A stretch of DNA of 64,000 nucleotides. Source: Termitomyces sp. T153. Its lineage: Eukaryota; Basidiomycota; Agaricomycetes; Agaricales; Lyophyllaceae. The notes beneath the pieces are model-generated. The model saw nothing but the letters and a program-made list of their open reading frames with translations, was not told the DNA's origin and ran no database searches. Made by a program: the position numbers and the translations under genes. Positions 12,444-25,300 of the stretch are shown here, piece after piece. Positions within the stretch are counted from its first letter, which is position 1, and every line of letters begins with the position of its first letter. The stretch lies in NCBI GenBank assembly GCA_018296165.2, contig JACKQL020000003.1, positions 496,001 to 560,000 on the forward strand. Reading direction: 5' to 3'.

Positions 12444-13575
12444 TGTCACGACCCATTCCCCGAAGCCCCATACACCGCCCAACAAACCCCCGCCTCCCCA
12501 GAACCCCCCAATGCTTTGTCGAACTTCTGCAGCTGTCCACACCTACTCTGGCTAACTCCGGCACCTTCTTGGCTAACTCCAATGGCCCCCTGGCCAACTC
12601 CGACATCTTCCCCGCAGCCGCCAGCACTTCCCCTGGACTTCCTGAGCCCCTGGGACCACTCCCCCACTATGCCTGACCCCATTACATGTCATCAACTTGA
12701 CACCCTGGCTCCCCCGACTTATCCTGGAGTATCACGACAGCCTCAGAATGGACTGTGTCACAACTGATCCCATCAACATATCAATGCGGCCCACCCTCTG
12801 ATTGTAACCAACACCCATCAACTCCGTCAAGCTCCACCAAGCCCCACCGCCACAGCCGATGTCCCCGGAGCTCTTCAGTAGTCAGTATATAAGACATAGA
12901 GTAGCTCTTTGTACTCTAGTCTTGAGATTGCTTAACGTTACCTATGGTCTGATTGGTTCCTTCTTGTGTTTTGTGTTTTGTGTCTCGTGTTTCGTTTTCT
13001 GTATTCTCAGTCTCCCAGTCTTATCTCGTCTCTGTTCCGCTATCTTTTGTTATCATTCTGTGTCTCCACTTGAATCTATTCTCATTTTCATCTCATCTTC
13101 ATCCTATTTCATTTGACTCCGCCTCATCCTGTTTGATTCTGTCTATTGTGTTCAAGTCCTTGACCATAACATCCTCACAAACTCCACAATTACAATTACA
13201 AACCTCTGACACTTGTTACCACCCCTGGACCCTGCTACACACTCGACTCCAAACCCCATCAATCCCTGTTGATCCCCCATCAGAACTCTGGCTCCACTCC
13301 TGTCATCCACGTAGCCTCCACCTCCTCCGCACCCACAGTACTCACACACGGACTTATGCCTGAACCCTGCCAAGTCTGTTCCCCTCCCCCACAACTCATC
13401 CTCTACTCCTCTGGACCTCCCCGGACTTGCTTGGATCAATCTCCCCTGGCTATCCTCACAAGTTCCCAGTGCTTGGAACACCTCTGAGTGCTTGGTTGTC
13501 AGTGCAGGGAATCACGTTCGCCTAGTAAGGACTCACTCAGTGTAGCTGAGCCCCCATGGTCAGCGGAACCTGACA
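12444..13575 (+). repeat. LTR2, 5' LTR (1,132 bp)
   Basis: It begins TGTCACGACCC and ends GGAACCTGACA. The same ends are found in the solo copy at 60,680-61,799 (minus strand), which fixes the boundaries. CpG is well preserved compared with the flanking gypsy remnants, suggesting a younger insertion. A TATA box lies inside, followed by a long CT-rich stretch typical of fungal LTR leaders. Confidence 0.9.
12886..12892 (+). promoter_or_regulatory. LTR2 TATA box
   Basis: TATATAA followed by agacatagagtag occurs at the matching place in the LTR2-like copies at 11,909 and, on the minus strand, near 61,350 and 63,940. Conservation between copies supports it as the element's core promoter. Confidence 0.55.
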
Positions 13576-16500
13576 TAATCTCAAGACTCTCCCTTACCCC
13601 ACTCATAATGTCTGCACTAACCCCACACACACATCCAACAAACACCCCAATGTCTATGACTGGCCCATGCCTGGAAACCACTATAATTCATATGGCCCCG
13701 CCCAATTTGCCAAGGCACATCAAGTTGCAGATCTGACACAAAATGTCCCTTCCACCCCAGTTACTTCCATACAACGGCTCTATTCATGGACACCCTCTTA
13801 CAGCTCTCACACCCCCCACCGCCCCCAGCTCTGCCCCTCGCAGAGGCCGACCCCGACATCACCCAAGCTTCACCCAAAACCCCGGCGACAATTGAACCCA
13901 GTGCTCGACAACTTCTCCAACACTGCACCCTCACCTCTCCAACAACAGTAGCAAAGGCCCCACCAGGGAAAGCCGCTCACCACATGAAAGACCAATTGCC
14001 AACCCCCCCAAGACAACAACGAGACCTCCGGGAACACATTCCCCCAAACCCCACCATTGGACCCTCCAACCCACAGCAACCCCATCCACAATGACACAAG
14101 ATTCTGAGACCGACGCTAACCCCAATTACAGAACCCATTTCTGGGATCAGTTAGGACCCCCGGTTAACTCGGCCATCACCTCTGCCAACAAATGAAGGGG
14201 CCCTGACGCCTCTGACCTGACCCAAACAACCCCGGAACAAGACCAAGGAATCCCCAAGCTTCAAGAAAGGAACGGCTATGCACCCCCGCCCTGCTGCTTG
14301 AAGCACAGCCCGAAATTAATGAGGAGAACCATGGCACCCTGACTCTCAACAAAGAACAACTCCAGACCCCCACCCACTACTTCAGCACCGGCCTACTATC
14401 TCAACACCTTCTCCCATGTGATCCAGAACCTCCAACATTAAAGACCCTCGATGCCGACCCTCCTCGCACAGCACCCCCAGACGTAAACTCCACCACCAGA
14501 CTCTGCCACCTCCCACAAAGAAACCCCCAGCATAGGAGTTACACCAAACTAACTATAGGAAAAATGGCCCTATACGAAGTAGTTCCCAAAGTACTCTAAA
14601 ATCACTGACCTGTTCACATAAGGGAGGGAGAAGCCCCACCATCATCCCAGAGACTGCCAATCAACCCACTCAAACATCCTGACGATCCAAAGAGCATATG
14701 CTCCAACATCCATGGAGGACTCCCCTGCCAGGACTGATGACTCAAATAATCCTGCGCCAACTTGAAGCTGCCCCGATCCACCACTCTGACCCACTCCGGA
14801 TTCTAGCAACACGACTCCGGGGCCCCCACTCCGACTCCAATATCCAACCAAGGGGACCTACAATGCCAGCCCCACACTCTGTACAACCCTGCCCCTATGC
14901 CGGAAGATGTCTATTGAGCAGGGACCACATCAACGGAGTAACCCAAAACAAACCCCATGCAAAGTAATCTCCCGGAGTACCCTGAAAGTTGCTGATGCCC
15001 TCCCCAAGAAGCAAGCGGTGCCTCTCCCCACTGCCACCCCCACATTTGCAACAACCTCCAGGCTGCTCCAGAACACAAATGAAGAGTCGCCGTGACTCCC
15101 AGGGAGTCCCACACCAATGCCTCCCCACGACCAACTTCCCCACCGCCCCCCAACACTCGTGAACAATCATCTTCCCCCATCCAAGCTCAGCTCCAGGAGC
15201 CACCACCACTCCTGTGTGACAACTCTGCTGCTCTGCAAAAAACCCCACTCTGGAGCTCCCCCTCCGATTCGTGACACAACTCCACCAACAAGTTAAGACC
15301 CAACTCCAACCCCCACATCAACCCCAGACCCCTGGTACTCACGCTTGGAACTGCGGACCAACAAAATGTGCCTCAGACCCCCTCCTCTGCCCGCACCTTC
15401 CCCAAAGCCAACCAACCAACAAACCCCCACTAAGTGACCCATGTGTTGACTCCGGGACCGTCCACTTCTTTCCCAATGAAGGAATCACCAATCCCCAGAA
15501 GGAACAACCCACGGAACGAACCCCGAAGCACCTCCACTGAGGCAAGCCATTCCCCAACCAACCCCTGCGCTGCCCCTGCCCAAGAGAAACATCCACCAAT
15601 ACAACCCCAACAGACCTCCAAACTCTAGGGAGTGTCAGAAATATGTAAGACCCCTCCATCCATCTCTGGACTTATCCTTGGTCAGGAAAGCGATGTTACT
15701 TAGGTGGCCCAGAACCTTTGATTTTTGACTCCGGACTCAAAAGAACTGGTTGGGACTGATCACCCCACACCCCGCCCCCTCAGTCGTCAACACTCTGGAG
15801 CACACCAAAGCACCACCTGAACATGCCCACCCACAGATGCAATACTCCGGAGCACGACCTTGACCCAGACCAACACCCCGGAGCACAGCAAAGCCCAATC
15901 CCAAGTACCCTTCACCAAGCACAATACTCTGGAGCTTTCCCCACACACCCCCACCAAATGAAAACCTCCAGGCATCCTCAACCCCAGAATCACAATCCTA
16001 AGAGAGTACCACCACCCCTATGCTGACCAATCCCACAGCACAGATGGCACAGAAACCAGTCCCCTGCAAACTTACTACAGGGACCACCCTACCCCAGAAG
16101 CTCTGCCACTAGGCTGCCAGGGACTCCCTCCTCCAGCCAACTGCACCCTGAGGACAAACCTCACCCCACCACCCACGTCGACACAAAGGCTGGACCACCA
16201 GAAGACCCCACCCCTCCCACCAGCCGCACCTACAAAAGATCAAAGCCTTAACTGCCCCGAACACACGTCAGAGACCCAGAGGTCCACCCCCTTGAACCAG
16301 CACAACACACGTCTCCGCTGCAGACTGGGGAAAACCCCTACACCCTGGGTCCGAGACCCCGAGAATCAAACCCAGCAATGCCACCAAAAAGTGCCATGGA
16401 ACTCCACAGGAAGACTCTCAACACCCCCGCTGAGCCTTGGAACTCTTCCTATGGCGCTCTGCCCTGCCCCAACAGCCCCAGGGCCAGCCAACACAGATGG

Positions 16501-18536
16501 CACTAGTGGGTCTAACCCCCGCCTCTGGATCCACTAAGGATTCAACTCCCACCAGCACCCCTGCATGTTTTGCTTACCTCACCCTCACACAAATTAAAGT
16601 CTCACTTCACACACCCAGGGATGATGAGGAAACATTAAAAAGTACAAAAATATATGATACAAAGTGGAGCGGAGTGGCGAACTCAAAGATGACAAGAAAT
16701 GGGGCCCAGCCACCCCCTCACTCCTCCCCTGGAACCCCTGCCATCCCTACCCCCAAATCAATCTCCATCTGGGCCTGCACCACCGCCAAGACCTCCACCA
16801 GCCCTGGCAAAGCCTCCTCCGCATCTGCCGCCACTTCCCACCACGACCCCAGGGCCACCGCATTACGCTGTTGATGCCCCGCCAGCAACCTCCCCACCCT
16901 CGCCATCCCCTGCTGCAACTCTGGAGGCTGACCCATGGGCATCTGCACCAACCTGTCTTGAATCGACACAAATGCCATGGAGGCACCATCCAAGAGAACC
17001 TGGTGCTCCTGCACCCAGCCTGGCCCCAAACACGATCCATTTAGTAACAGGCAGAGAAGTGGGAACAACACTTATGAAGAATCCCTGCCTGCCCTGAAGC
17101 GGCCTTGTTGGCCAGCCAATCCTCCCTCCGCCTTGCTACCTCCAACTCCGCCCATAGCAGACCAGCCTCCAGTGCTATTTCCTGCTCCTCTGCCTCCTCC
17201 GTGGGCTGCCCCTCCTGCTGCGTCGGACGCTCCTGCAAGCCCCGTACCTCCAGCACTCACTCTGGCGCCCCCTGCACCGAGGTGTTCCACACCCGCTCCA
17301 ACACCTCCTTCTCCGCCCATGCTGCATCTCGATCCTCCCTCACCCATTGAAGCTCCCCCTCCCATGCCGTCAACGCCGCCATTAGCACCTCCACCCGCTT
17401 GCGAAAGAAGACCTCCATGATCGAAGGCGGGGGCTCCAGAGAACTTGATGCCCGTCCCAAGGCTGCGTCCAGGGTAGGAGAGTGAACGTGAAACCCCAGA
17501 AAACCCGCCATCGGCTCATAGCCCCGCGGCCTCTTGCTGGGCCTCACCCCCGATGCTGGGGAAGCTCTCCACTTCCCACAGTCTGCCACCAAGGATGCCC
17601 CCTCCCTCTGCACACTCTGCGGAGACCCCACCTGCCCCGCAGACCACCCCGAGCTCGCCTCCCCCAATGTCTGGGTCCTCTGCGCCTTGCCTAGCTGACT
17701 CTGCACCCAGTCCTTGTCCCACCCCTGCTCCACGGCAATGCACGCTGCTTGCCACTCCAATGAGATTGAGCACTTCTCATGGTTTGCGCGACATGGAAGG
17801 CAAACGGAAGTATCATGCCATGAACCCATAGAGGGCACATCAAAGATGCAGGCCTCACCCCGCCACGCACAGAGAACACACTGAGAACAACAGATCAGCG
17901 CATGCAACAAAAGGGAACTCGAAGACTCACTGGGGCCTCGTTTTGGCACCATTCCAGCATTGAGGGGGCCTGAGCCTGCACCAACGCCCTTGCAAACTCC
18001 TCCACCATCACCTCCACCTGAGGGATTTGCTGCAGCGGAGGGACCCCTTCTGCATCCCCCACCACCGGTTGGGGCACCGCGGGATGAAATTTGGCCTGCC
18101 TAGGGCCCCCCAGAGAACCCGCCACCACCGTGGACAACTCTGTAGAACTCCATCAGCCACCCCAAAGAAACAGGTTGATGCTGCTCACGACTCTGGTATA
18201 TCATACCAGCTCGGCACCGACACTCAAACTCCTCCCCCTTGCTGTCGTACATGATCACCATGTCCGCATCTGAAATCAATGGGGCAGGGAAAGCAGCTGA
18301 ATAACTGGGAGGGGACATCATGAAGAATTTGAGGGAGCTCCAGGGTACGTCCAAGGCCTTTTAATTGATTAGGAAGAACCCCCTGATGCAGTGGCGGCCA
18401 TGCTTTGACTTTGCCTTCCATGCTGCCGTCACTCACTGCGGATTGATCAATATTACTGGGCTTTGACTCCCACACCCTGCCAATCCCCGACCTGCCTCCC
18501 CATGTCTTGAGAGTCTCAACACTGAAGGGGGGGTGA
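13576..18536 (+). mobile_element. LTR2 element internal region, no gag-pol found
   Basis: This is about 4.96 kb between the complete 5' LTR2 and the truncated 3' LTR2 (starts 18,537). A polypurine tract (gaagggggggtga) precedes the 3' LTR. Up to about 16,700 the plus strand is strikingly C/A-rich, with short overlapping open stretches and degenerate phrases such as actccggagcac near 15,790-15,930. I recognise no retroviral domain there on either strand. The right third holds a minus-strand pseudogene (16,718-18,321). The layout is that of a large non-autonomous LTR element, which would need enzymes supplied in trans. Confidence 0.7.
16718..18321 (-). pseudogene. Antisense CxxC-domain coiled-coil protein, broken
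   Basis: The protein would start MSPPSYSAAFPAPLISDADM at 18,318 or 18,321. A GT-AG intron at 17,881-17,930 (gtgagtc...ttctcag, 50 nt, phase 0) joins MLEWCQNEAP to a cysteine cluster CVLCAWRGEAC...CLPCRANHEKC, probably zinc-binding. A Glu/Arg-rich coiled coil follows (MEVFFRKRVEVLMAALTAWE onward), then a conserved-looking tail PPELQQGMARVGRLLAGH. Three lesions are visible: a frame change at the G run near 18,105-18,120, an in-frame TGA at 17,257-17,259, and another frame change near 17,050. From memory it resembles hypothetical proteins common in Boletales. The function is unknown. It lies antisense to the LTR2 promoter. Confidence 0.6.
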
Positions 18537-18745
18537 TGTCACGACCCGTTCCCCGAAGCCCCGTATACCACCTGACAAACCCCCGCCTCCCCGGAACTCC
18601 CCGACACTTTGTCGAACTTCCGCAGCCATCCACACCTACTCTGGCTAACTCTGGCACCTTTTCGGCTAACTCCAACAGCCCCCTGGCCAACTCTGACGTC
18701 TTCTCTGCAGCCACCGGCGCTTCCCCTGGACTTCCTGAGCCCCAG
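18537..18745 (+). repeat. LTR2, 3' LTR, truncated
   Basis: It starts TGTCACGACCC right after the polypurine tract and matches about 209 bp of the 5' LTR (ccccgcctccccggaact). It stops abruptly at a junction with gypsy coding sequence (agaggaggagtataaagg). The rest of the LTR, and any target duplication on this side, is missing. Confidence 0.85.
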
Positions 18746-21700
18746 AGGAGGAGTATAAAGGGGAGTTTGGTGGTATATGTGAACCAGAGCTCCCAGATGA
18801 AGCAATAGAGGCAGAGGATTAAATTTATGTTATCACTGTCCACCCATTGCCCTCTATCACAGAGATCAGGGCTAGCCAGACTACATCCCAGTGGCTGGCC
18901 CAGGCCTTTGCTGCCAATGCCATGCCTTGAGAGTTCTGGGACGTAGTACCCCCCCACTTGCATGCATTTGAGGACATGTTCTCCAAGGCCTCCTTTGACT
19001 CACTTCTGGAGCACAAGAGGTGGGACCACACCATCAAACTGCTGCCCAACTCAGCACCCTCCAGCTATAAAGTCTACCTCCTCATGCCCAGAGAGCAGGA
19101 TGAGCTCAATGCCTTCCTCCAGGAGAACTTGGACTCCAATTGTATGCATCTGTTCAAATCCCCAATGGCTTCTCTGGTCTTCTTCATCAAAAAGAAGGAT
19201 GGCTCCCTCTGACTGGTACAGGACTATTGGGTACTCAATGCTATGATGGTGAAGAATTGCTACTCTCTCTCCCTCATCTCCAAGCTCATCAACAACCTCT
19301 GGAGTGCATGATACTTCACTAAACTGGACGTTCAGTGGGGTTACAACAATGTGTGCATTCAGGAGGGAGACAAGTGGAAGGTGGCCTTCCAGACCAACTG
19401 GGGATTGTTCGAGCCACTTGTTATGTTCTTTGGTCTCACCAACAGCCCAGCTACCTTCTAGACCATGATGGATGACATCTTCCAGGACCTTATTGTAGAG
19501 GGTGTAGTATGTGTGTATCTTGATGACATCCTCATCTACACCAAAATGCTAGAGGAACACTGTTGGATCACTCATCTCGTCATGGAACACCTCTGCCAGC
19601 ACCAGCTCTACCTCAAACCAGAGAAGTGCAAGTTTGAATAGACTCAGATTGAGTACTTTGGCCTGATCATCTCCTATGGAACTGCAGAGATGGACCTAGT
19701 GAAGGTAGCAGGTGTAATGGAGTTGCCAGAGCCCCAGAACAAGAAGGAGGTGGCATTCCTTGGTTTCACAAACTTCTACCAGAGATTCATCCAGGACTTC
19801 TCACATCACACCCACCTGCTATTTGACCTCATAGAAAAAGATGTTATGTAGAGCTGGGGACCTCTAGAGCAGATGGCCTTCAATACTCTCAAGTGCGCCA
19901 TGACGTCCAGACCTGTTCTCCTCTTCCCAGACAACAACTCTCCCTTCCATGTAGAGGCTGACAGCTCCAACTTTGCTACTGGAGCAGTGCTCTCACAGCA
20001 ATTTCCAGAGGATGGGAAGTGGCACCCAGTGGCCTTTTACTCCAAAAGCCTGAATGTGGTGGAGCAGAACTATGAGATCCATGACAAGGAGATGTTGGCC
20101 ATCATCTGGTCATTTGAGGAGTGGCAGCACTTCCTGGAAGGTGCATGGCACAAGTTCAAGGTCTGGACAGATCACAAGAACCTTGAATACTTCTGGACAG
20201 CCAAGAAGCTCAATTGCTGACAGGCCCGATGGTCCCTCTACCCTGCCAACTTTGACTTCTCCTTGCACCACAAGCCTGGCTGGAGCATAGGGAAACCAGA
20301 TGCCCTGTCTTGGAGGGCAGACCACAGAATGGAGAAAGGGGATAACAGTAACATCATGCTCCTCCACCCTGAATTGTTTGCAATCTGAGCCATGGAGGGC
20401 CTTGTCATTGATGGAGTGGAGGCAGACATTCTCTGGGACATCTGATGGCATAATAGGGATGGTCAACAGGAGGAGCTTGTAGTGCAGGCTGCCTGGATGC
20501 TGAAGTCAGGGCATGCCATTGGTGTTAAGGCAGTCCATGCTGATGAATAGGCCCTCCAAGATGGAATCCTGACCTTCCAAGACTGTATCTATGTTCCCAA
20601 CATCCCAGAGCTCCACTGGAGGATTGTAGAGCAACACCATGACTTCTGCATTGCAGTGCACCCTGGGTAGTGGAAGACACTGGAGTTAGTATCATGGAAC
20701 TACTAGTGGCCCCAGATGTCCCAGTACATTGGGTCCTACACTAGTACCTGCAATCTCTGCCTCCAGACCAAGCCCCAGCACTGACTCCCCTATGGACAGT
20801 TACACCCACTACTGGTGCCTGCAGAACAATGGAGCATAGCATCTGTGGACTTCATTGTAGAGCTCCCCAATGCCCATGGTTATGATGTGATCATAGTGGT
20901 GGTGGGCCTGTATGGCAAGAGAGTGCACTTCATTCTGACCCACACCACCTGCTCTACCATGGGCACTGCAAACCTGTACTGCAGGAACGTCTGGAAGCTC
21001 CACAGCCTCTCCAACACCTATGTCTCAGATCAGGGACTGCAATTCATGGCAGAGTTCACCTGTGAGCTCTACTGACTGCTTGGAGTAAAGCTCCACACCA
21101 CCACTGCCTATCATCTACAGTCCAATGGCCAGATGGAGTGTGTAAACCAGGAGTTGGAACAGTATCTCCACCTCTTCTGCAACAAGTGCCAAGATGACTG
21201 GAACAAACTCCTCCCCAATGCTGAATTCCAGTACAACAACCATGTTCACACATCTACCCAATTTTCCCCATTCTTTGTCAACACCAGATGGCACCCACAC
21301 ACTGGATGAAGAGGTCACAAGAAGAGGCCTAGGCTGCACTGGCAAAAGCAAAAGATGATATGGTGCAATACTATGACTGTAGGAGGACCCCAGAGCACAG
21401 ACATCAGCCCAGGGATCAAGTCTACCTGGATGCCTCTGACATTACGACCACCCATCCCTTGAAAAAGCTGTCACACTGCCAGTTAGGGCCATTCACAGTG
21501 GAACAACAGGTAGGACCTTAGCCTATTGACTCTGACTCCCCATGAATATGCCAGCTTCATCTAATGTTCAATGTGGTCAAACTTACCCCAGCCCCTAAAG
21601 ATCCTATCCTGGAGCGATGTCTGCCACCTCCACTGCCCCCAGTGGTGGTCAACAACAATGAAGAGTACAAAGTGGAAGAAATCCTGGACAGCCATTTATT

Positions 21701-21931
21701 CTGGAGATGACTACAGTACAAGGTGAAGTGGAAAGGCTACAGAATTGAGGATATTTTCTGGGAGCCATGAGAGAATGTACATGCCCCTGGACTTGTTAAG
21801 GAGTTCCACCAGAGACATCCAGATGCCCTGCATGCCATATGAGGAATCTACCCTATCTCACCAGTGGACCAAGCAATCAGGGACTTCTTCTACCCTGCAT
21901 GTCAAGATGCCACATGCTAGAGGGGGGGTGA
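18746..21931 (+). mobile_element. Ty3/gypsy chromovirus remnant C
   Basis: Plus-strand pol starts in the linker before RT (VVPPHLHAFEDMFSKASF near 18,945). RT follows with catalytic YLDDILIYTK near 19,516, then RNase H (19,940-20,330), integrase zinc-binding (TSTCNLCLQTKP near 20,745) and core (SVDFIVELPNAHGYD near 20,840). The integrase C-terminus and chromodomain end in ARGG and a polypurine tract at about 21,920. Many stops interrupt it. Several fit CGA-to-TGA, for example TGA at 19,210 within what should read SLRLVQDY. Gag and protease are absent because the left end is cut at the LTR2 junction. Confidence 0.9.
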
Positions 21932-22301
21932 TGTCAGAGGACTTCCATTTCCAACCTCCATGACTGGTTCCAGCACCTCCGCAGTTTGTCCAACACCTCT
22001 GCGGCTCTTTCCAGAACTGTGGAGATCTCTGGAGGACTGTGGAGTTCTCTATATTACCTCAGCAACCATTGCCCTAGGTTTAGGAGTAGCTCCAGTCACC
22101 TGTACAGTAGTTTCCACACCTCTGCCACCTACTGATGCACCATGCCAAGCAGCAGGGATTCTTAGACTTGTTCTCTTTGGATTCCCCTCTGCTAGGTGAT
22201 TAGTTATCTATTTGTATCATCATCTACTCTGCTAATATACTTTGGATTCTTCTCTGCTAGCTGTGTGACTCTGATCCATTGCTCTAGAGGTTGCCCTTAC
22301 A
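21932..22301 (+). repeat. Gypsy LTR shared by remnants C and D
   Basis: It starts TGTCAGAGGACTTCC and ends GTTGCCCTTACA, 370 bp. It is preceded by the polypurine tract agggggggtga of C and followed at once by RT coding sequence of D. It therefore serves as the 3' LTR of C and the 5' LTR of D, the usual sign of LTR-LTR recombination between tandem elements. Confidence 0.9.
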
Positions 22302-25300
22302 CCTCCCTACCTTCATGCATTTGAGGATGTGTTTTCCAAAGCCTTGTTTGACTTGCTTCTGGAGCACAAGAGGTGGGACCATGCTATTGAACTGCTGCCA
22401 GATTCTGCACCCTCCAGCTGTAAGGTCTACCTGCTTGCACCCAGGGAGCAGGACAAGCTCAATGCATTCCTGCAGGAAAACCTGGACTCTGGTCATATCC
22501 ACCTGTCCAAGTCCCCAATGGCTTGGCTTCTCTGGTCTTCTTCATCAAGAAGAAGGATGGCTCACCCTGACTGGTCCAGGACTACTGGGTGCTCAATGCC
22601 ATAACAGTGAAGAACCACTACTCCCTCCCCCTCATCTCTGAGCTTATCAACAACCTCTGGAGTGTGTGATACTTCACTAAACTGGACATCCAGTGGGGTT
22701 ACAACAATGTACACATCCAGGAAGGAGACAAGTAGAAGGCTGCCTTCTAGACCAACTGGGGATTGTTCAAGCTGCTTGTTATGTTCTTCAGACTCACCAA
22801 TAGCCCCACCACCTTTCAGACTATGATGAGCAACATCTTCCAGGACCTCATAGCAGAGGGTGTAGTGTGTGTGTACCTTGATGACATCTTCATCTATACC
22901 AAAACGCTGGAGGAACACCATCAGATCACTTGCCTTGTCCTGGAATGCCTCTGCCAGCACCAGCTCTACCTCAAACCAGAGAAGTGCAAGTTTGAATAGA
23001 CTCAGATTGAGTACCTTGCTTGATTGTCTCATATGGAGCCATGGAGATGGATCTGGTGAAGGTAGCAGGTGTGGCAGAGTGGCCAGAACCCAAGAACAAG
23101 GAGGTGTAGGCATTCCTTGGCTTTGCAAACTTCTACTAGAGATTCATCCAGGACTTCTCACACCACTCCTATCCACTATTCAACCTTACCAGGAAGGATG
23201 TTATGTGGAGTTGGAGACCTTCAGAGCAGATGGTCTTTGATGCTCTCAAGCACACTGTGACCTCCAAACCCATCCTCCTCTTCCCAGACAACAACTCTCC
23301 CTTCCAGGTGGAGGCCAACAGCTCCAACTTTGCCACTGGAGCAGTGCTCTTGCAGCAATCTCCAGAGGATGTGAAGTGGCATCCAGTGGCCTTTTACTCC
23401 AAGAGCCTGAATGCAGTGGAGCAAAACTACAAGATCCATGACAAGGAGATGCTGGCCATTATCCAGGCATTTGAGGAGTGACAGCACCTCTTGGAAGGCA
23501 CACAGCACAAGTTTGAGGTCTGAACAGATCACAAGAACCTCAAATACTTCTGGACAGCCAAGAAGCTCAATCACCAACAGGCCCAGTGGTCCCTTGAGCT
23601 CATTAACTTTGACTTCTCTTTGCACCACAAGCCTGGCCAGAGCATGGAGAAACCAGATGCCCTGTCCCAGAGAGCAGACCATGGCACAGGAGGAGGGAAT
23701 AACAGCAACATCGTGCTCCTCTGCCCTGAATTGTTTGCAATCCAAGCCATGGAAGGCCTAGCTGTCAAGGGAGCAGAAGTGGACATTTTCCAGAACATAT
23801 AGCAGGGTAATTGGGATGGTCAGCAGGAGGAACTTGTGGTGCAAGCTGCTTGGATGCTGAAGTTGGGGCATACCACTGGTGCCAAGGTGGTCCATGCAGA
23901 CAAATAGGCCCTCTGAGATAGAATCCTGACCTTTTGAGACCATATCTATGTCTCCAACATTCTGGAGCTCTGCTAGAGGATTATGGAGCAACACCATGAC
24001 TCCTGCATTGCAAGGCACTCTGGATGGTAGAAGACACTGGAGCTAGTATCATGGAACTACTGGTGGCCCCAGATGTCCTGGTATATTGGGTCCTACACCA
24101 GTACATGTAATCTCTGCCTCTGGACCAAGCCCCAATGCCAACTCCCCTATGGACAGTTACACCCACTACCCATGCCCATAGAACAATGGAGTGTGGCTTC
24201 CATGGACTTCATTGTAGAGCTCCCCAATGCCCATGGTTATGATGTGATCATGGTGGTAGTAGACTTGTATAGCAAGCAAGCACACTTCATTCCAACCCAC
24301 ACCACCTGCTCAGCCATGGGTGCTGTGAACCTGTACTGGAGGAATGTCTGGAAGCTCCATGGCCTCTCTGATGCCTATGTCTCTGATTGGGGACCACAAT
24401 TTGTGGCAGAGTTCATCAGGGAGCTCTACCAACTGCTCAGAGTGAAGCTCTACACCACTACCACCTACCACCTGCAGTCTGATGGCCAGATGGAATGCAT
24501 AAAACAGGAGTTAGAGCAGTACCTCTGCCTCTTTTGCAATGAGTGCCAGGATGACTGGGACAAACTCCTCCCCAATGCCAAATTCCAATACAACAACCAT
24601 GTTCACACATCCACCCAATTTTTCCCACTCTTCCTTGACACCAGACAGCACCTATGCATGGGTTTTGAACACCAGGCCTGGCCCTTGGAGAATGAGGCAG
24701 TAAACAAATTTGTGGACTGGATGAAGAGATCACAAGAAGAGGCCCAGGCTGCACTGGCAAAAGCAAAAGATGACATGGCACAATACTATGACTGTGGGAG
24801 GACCCTGGAGTGCAGATATCAGCCTGGGGATCAAGTCTACCTGGATGCATCTGACATTACAACCACTCATCCCTCAAAAAAGCTGTCACACTGCCAGTTA
24901 GGGCCATTCACAGGGATGTGCCAGCTCCATCCAGTGTTCAATGTGGTCAAACTTACCCTGGCCCCTAAAGATCTTATCCTGGGGCAATGTCCACCACCTC
25001 TGCCACCCCCAGTGGTGGTCAACAACAATGAAGAGTACAAAGTGGAAGAAATCCTGGACAGCTATTTATTCTGGAGACGACTACAGTACAAGGTGAAGTG
25101 GAAAGGCTAGGGAATTGAGGATATTTCCTGAGAGCCACAGGAGAATGTACATGCCCCCAGACTCATCAAGGAGTTCCACTGGAGACATCCAGATGCCCCA
25201 CATGCTATACATGGAATCTAGCCTACATCACCAGCAGACCAAGCAATCAGGGACTTCTTTAACCCACATGTCAAGACGCTGCATGCTAGAAAGGGGATGA
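22302..25300 (+). mobile_element. Ty3/gypsy chromovirus remnant D
   Basis: Pol begins directly after the LTR with LHAFEDVFSKALFDLLLEHK. RT contains YLDDIFIYTK near 22,876, followed by RNase H (23,300-23,750) and integrase. The integrase part is open for about 345 codons (24,073-25,110), from the zinc finger through the core to the chromodomain (EEYKVEEILDSY...YKVKWKG), before a TAG. No gag or protease lies between the LTR and RT. Stops elsewhere are mostly transition-type, and CpG is almost absent. Confidence 0.9.

Noticed and set aside
12216..12767. 183-codon plus-strand open frame
   Set aside because: It lies within LTR2-type repeats, is Pro/Leu/Thr-rich with matching open frames in other phases, and is not shared as a protein between LTR copies.
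14895..15248. 117-codon minus-strand frame in the LTR2 internal region
   Set aside because: It reflects the G-rich minus strand. No domain, and several frames are open over the same bases.
16699..17420. Long proline-rich plus-strand frames
   Set aside because: They are the complement of the cysteine/coiled-coil gene on the minus strand, which has a plausible intron and motif order; the plus frames are low-complexity Pro/Ala.
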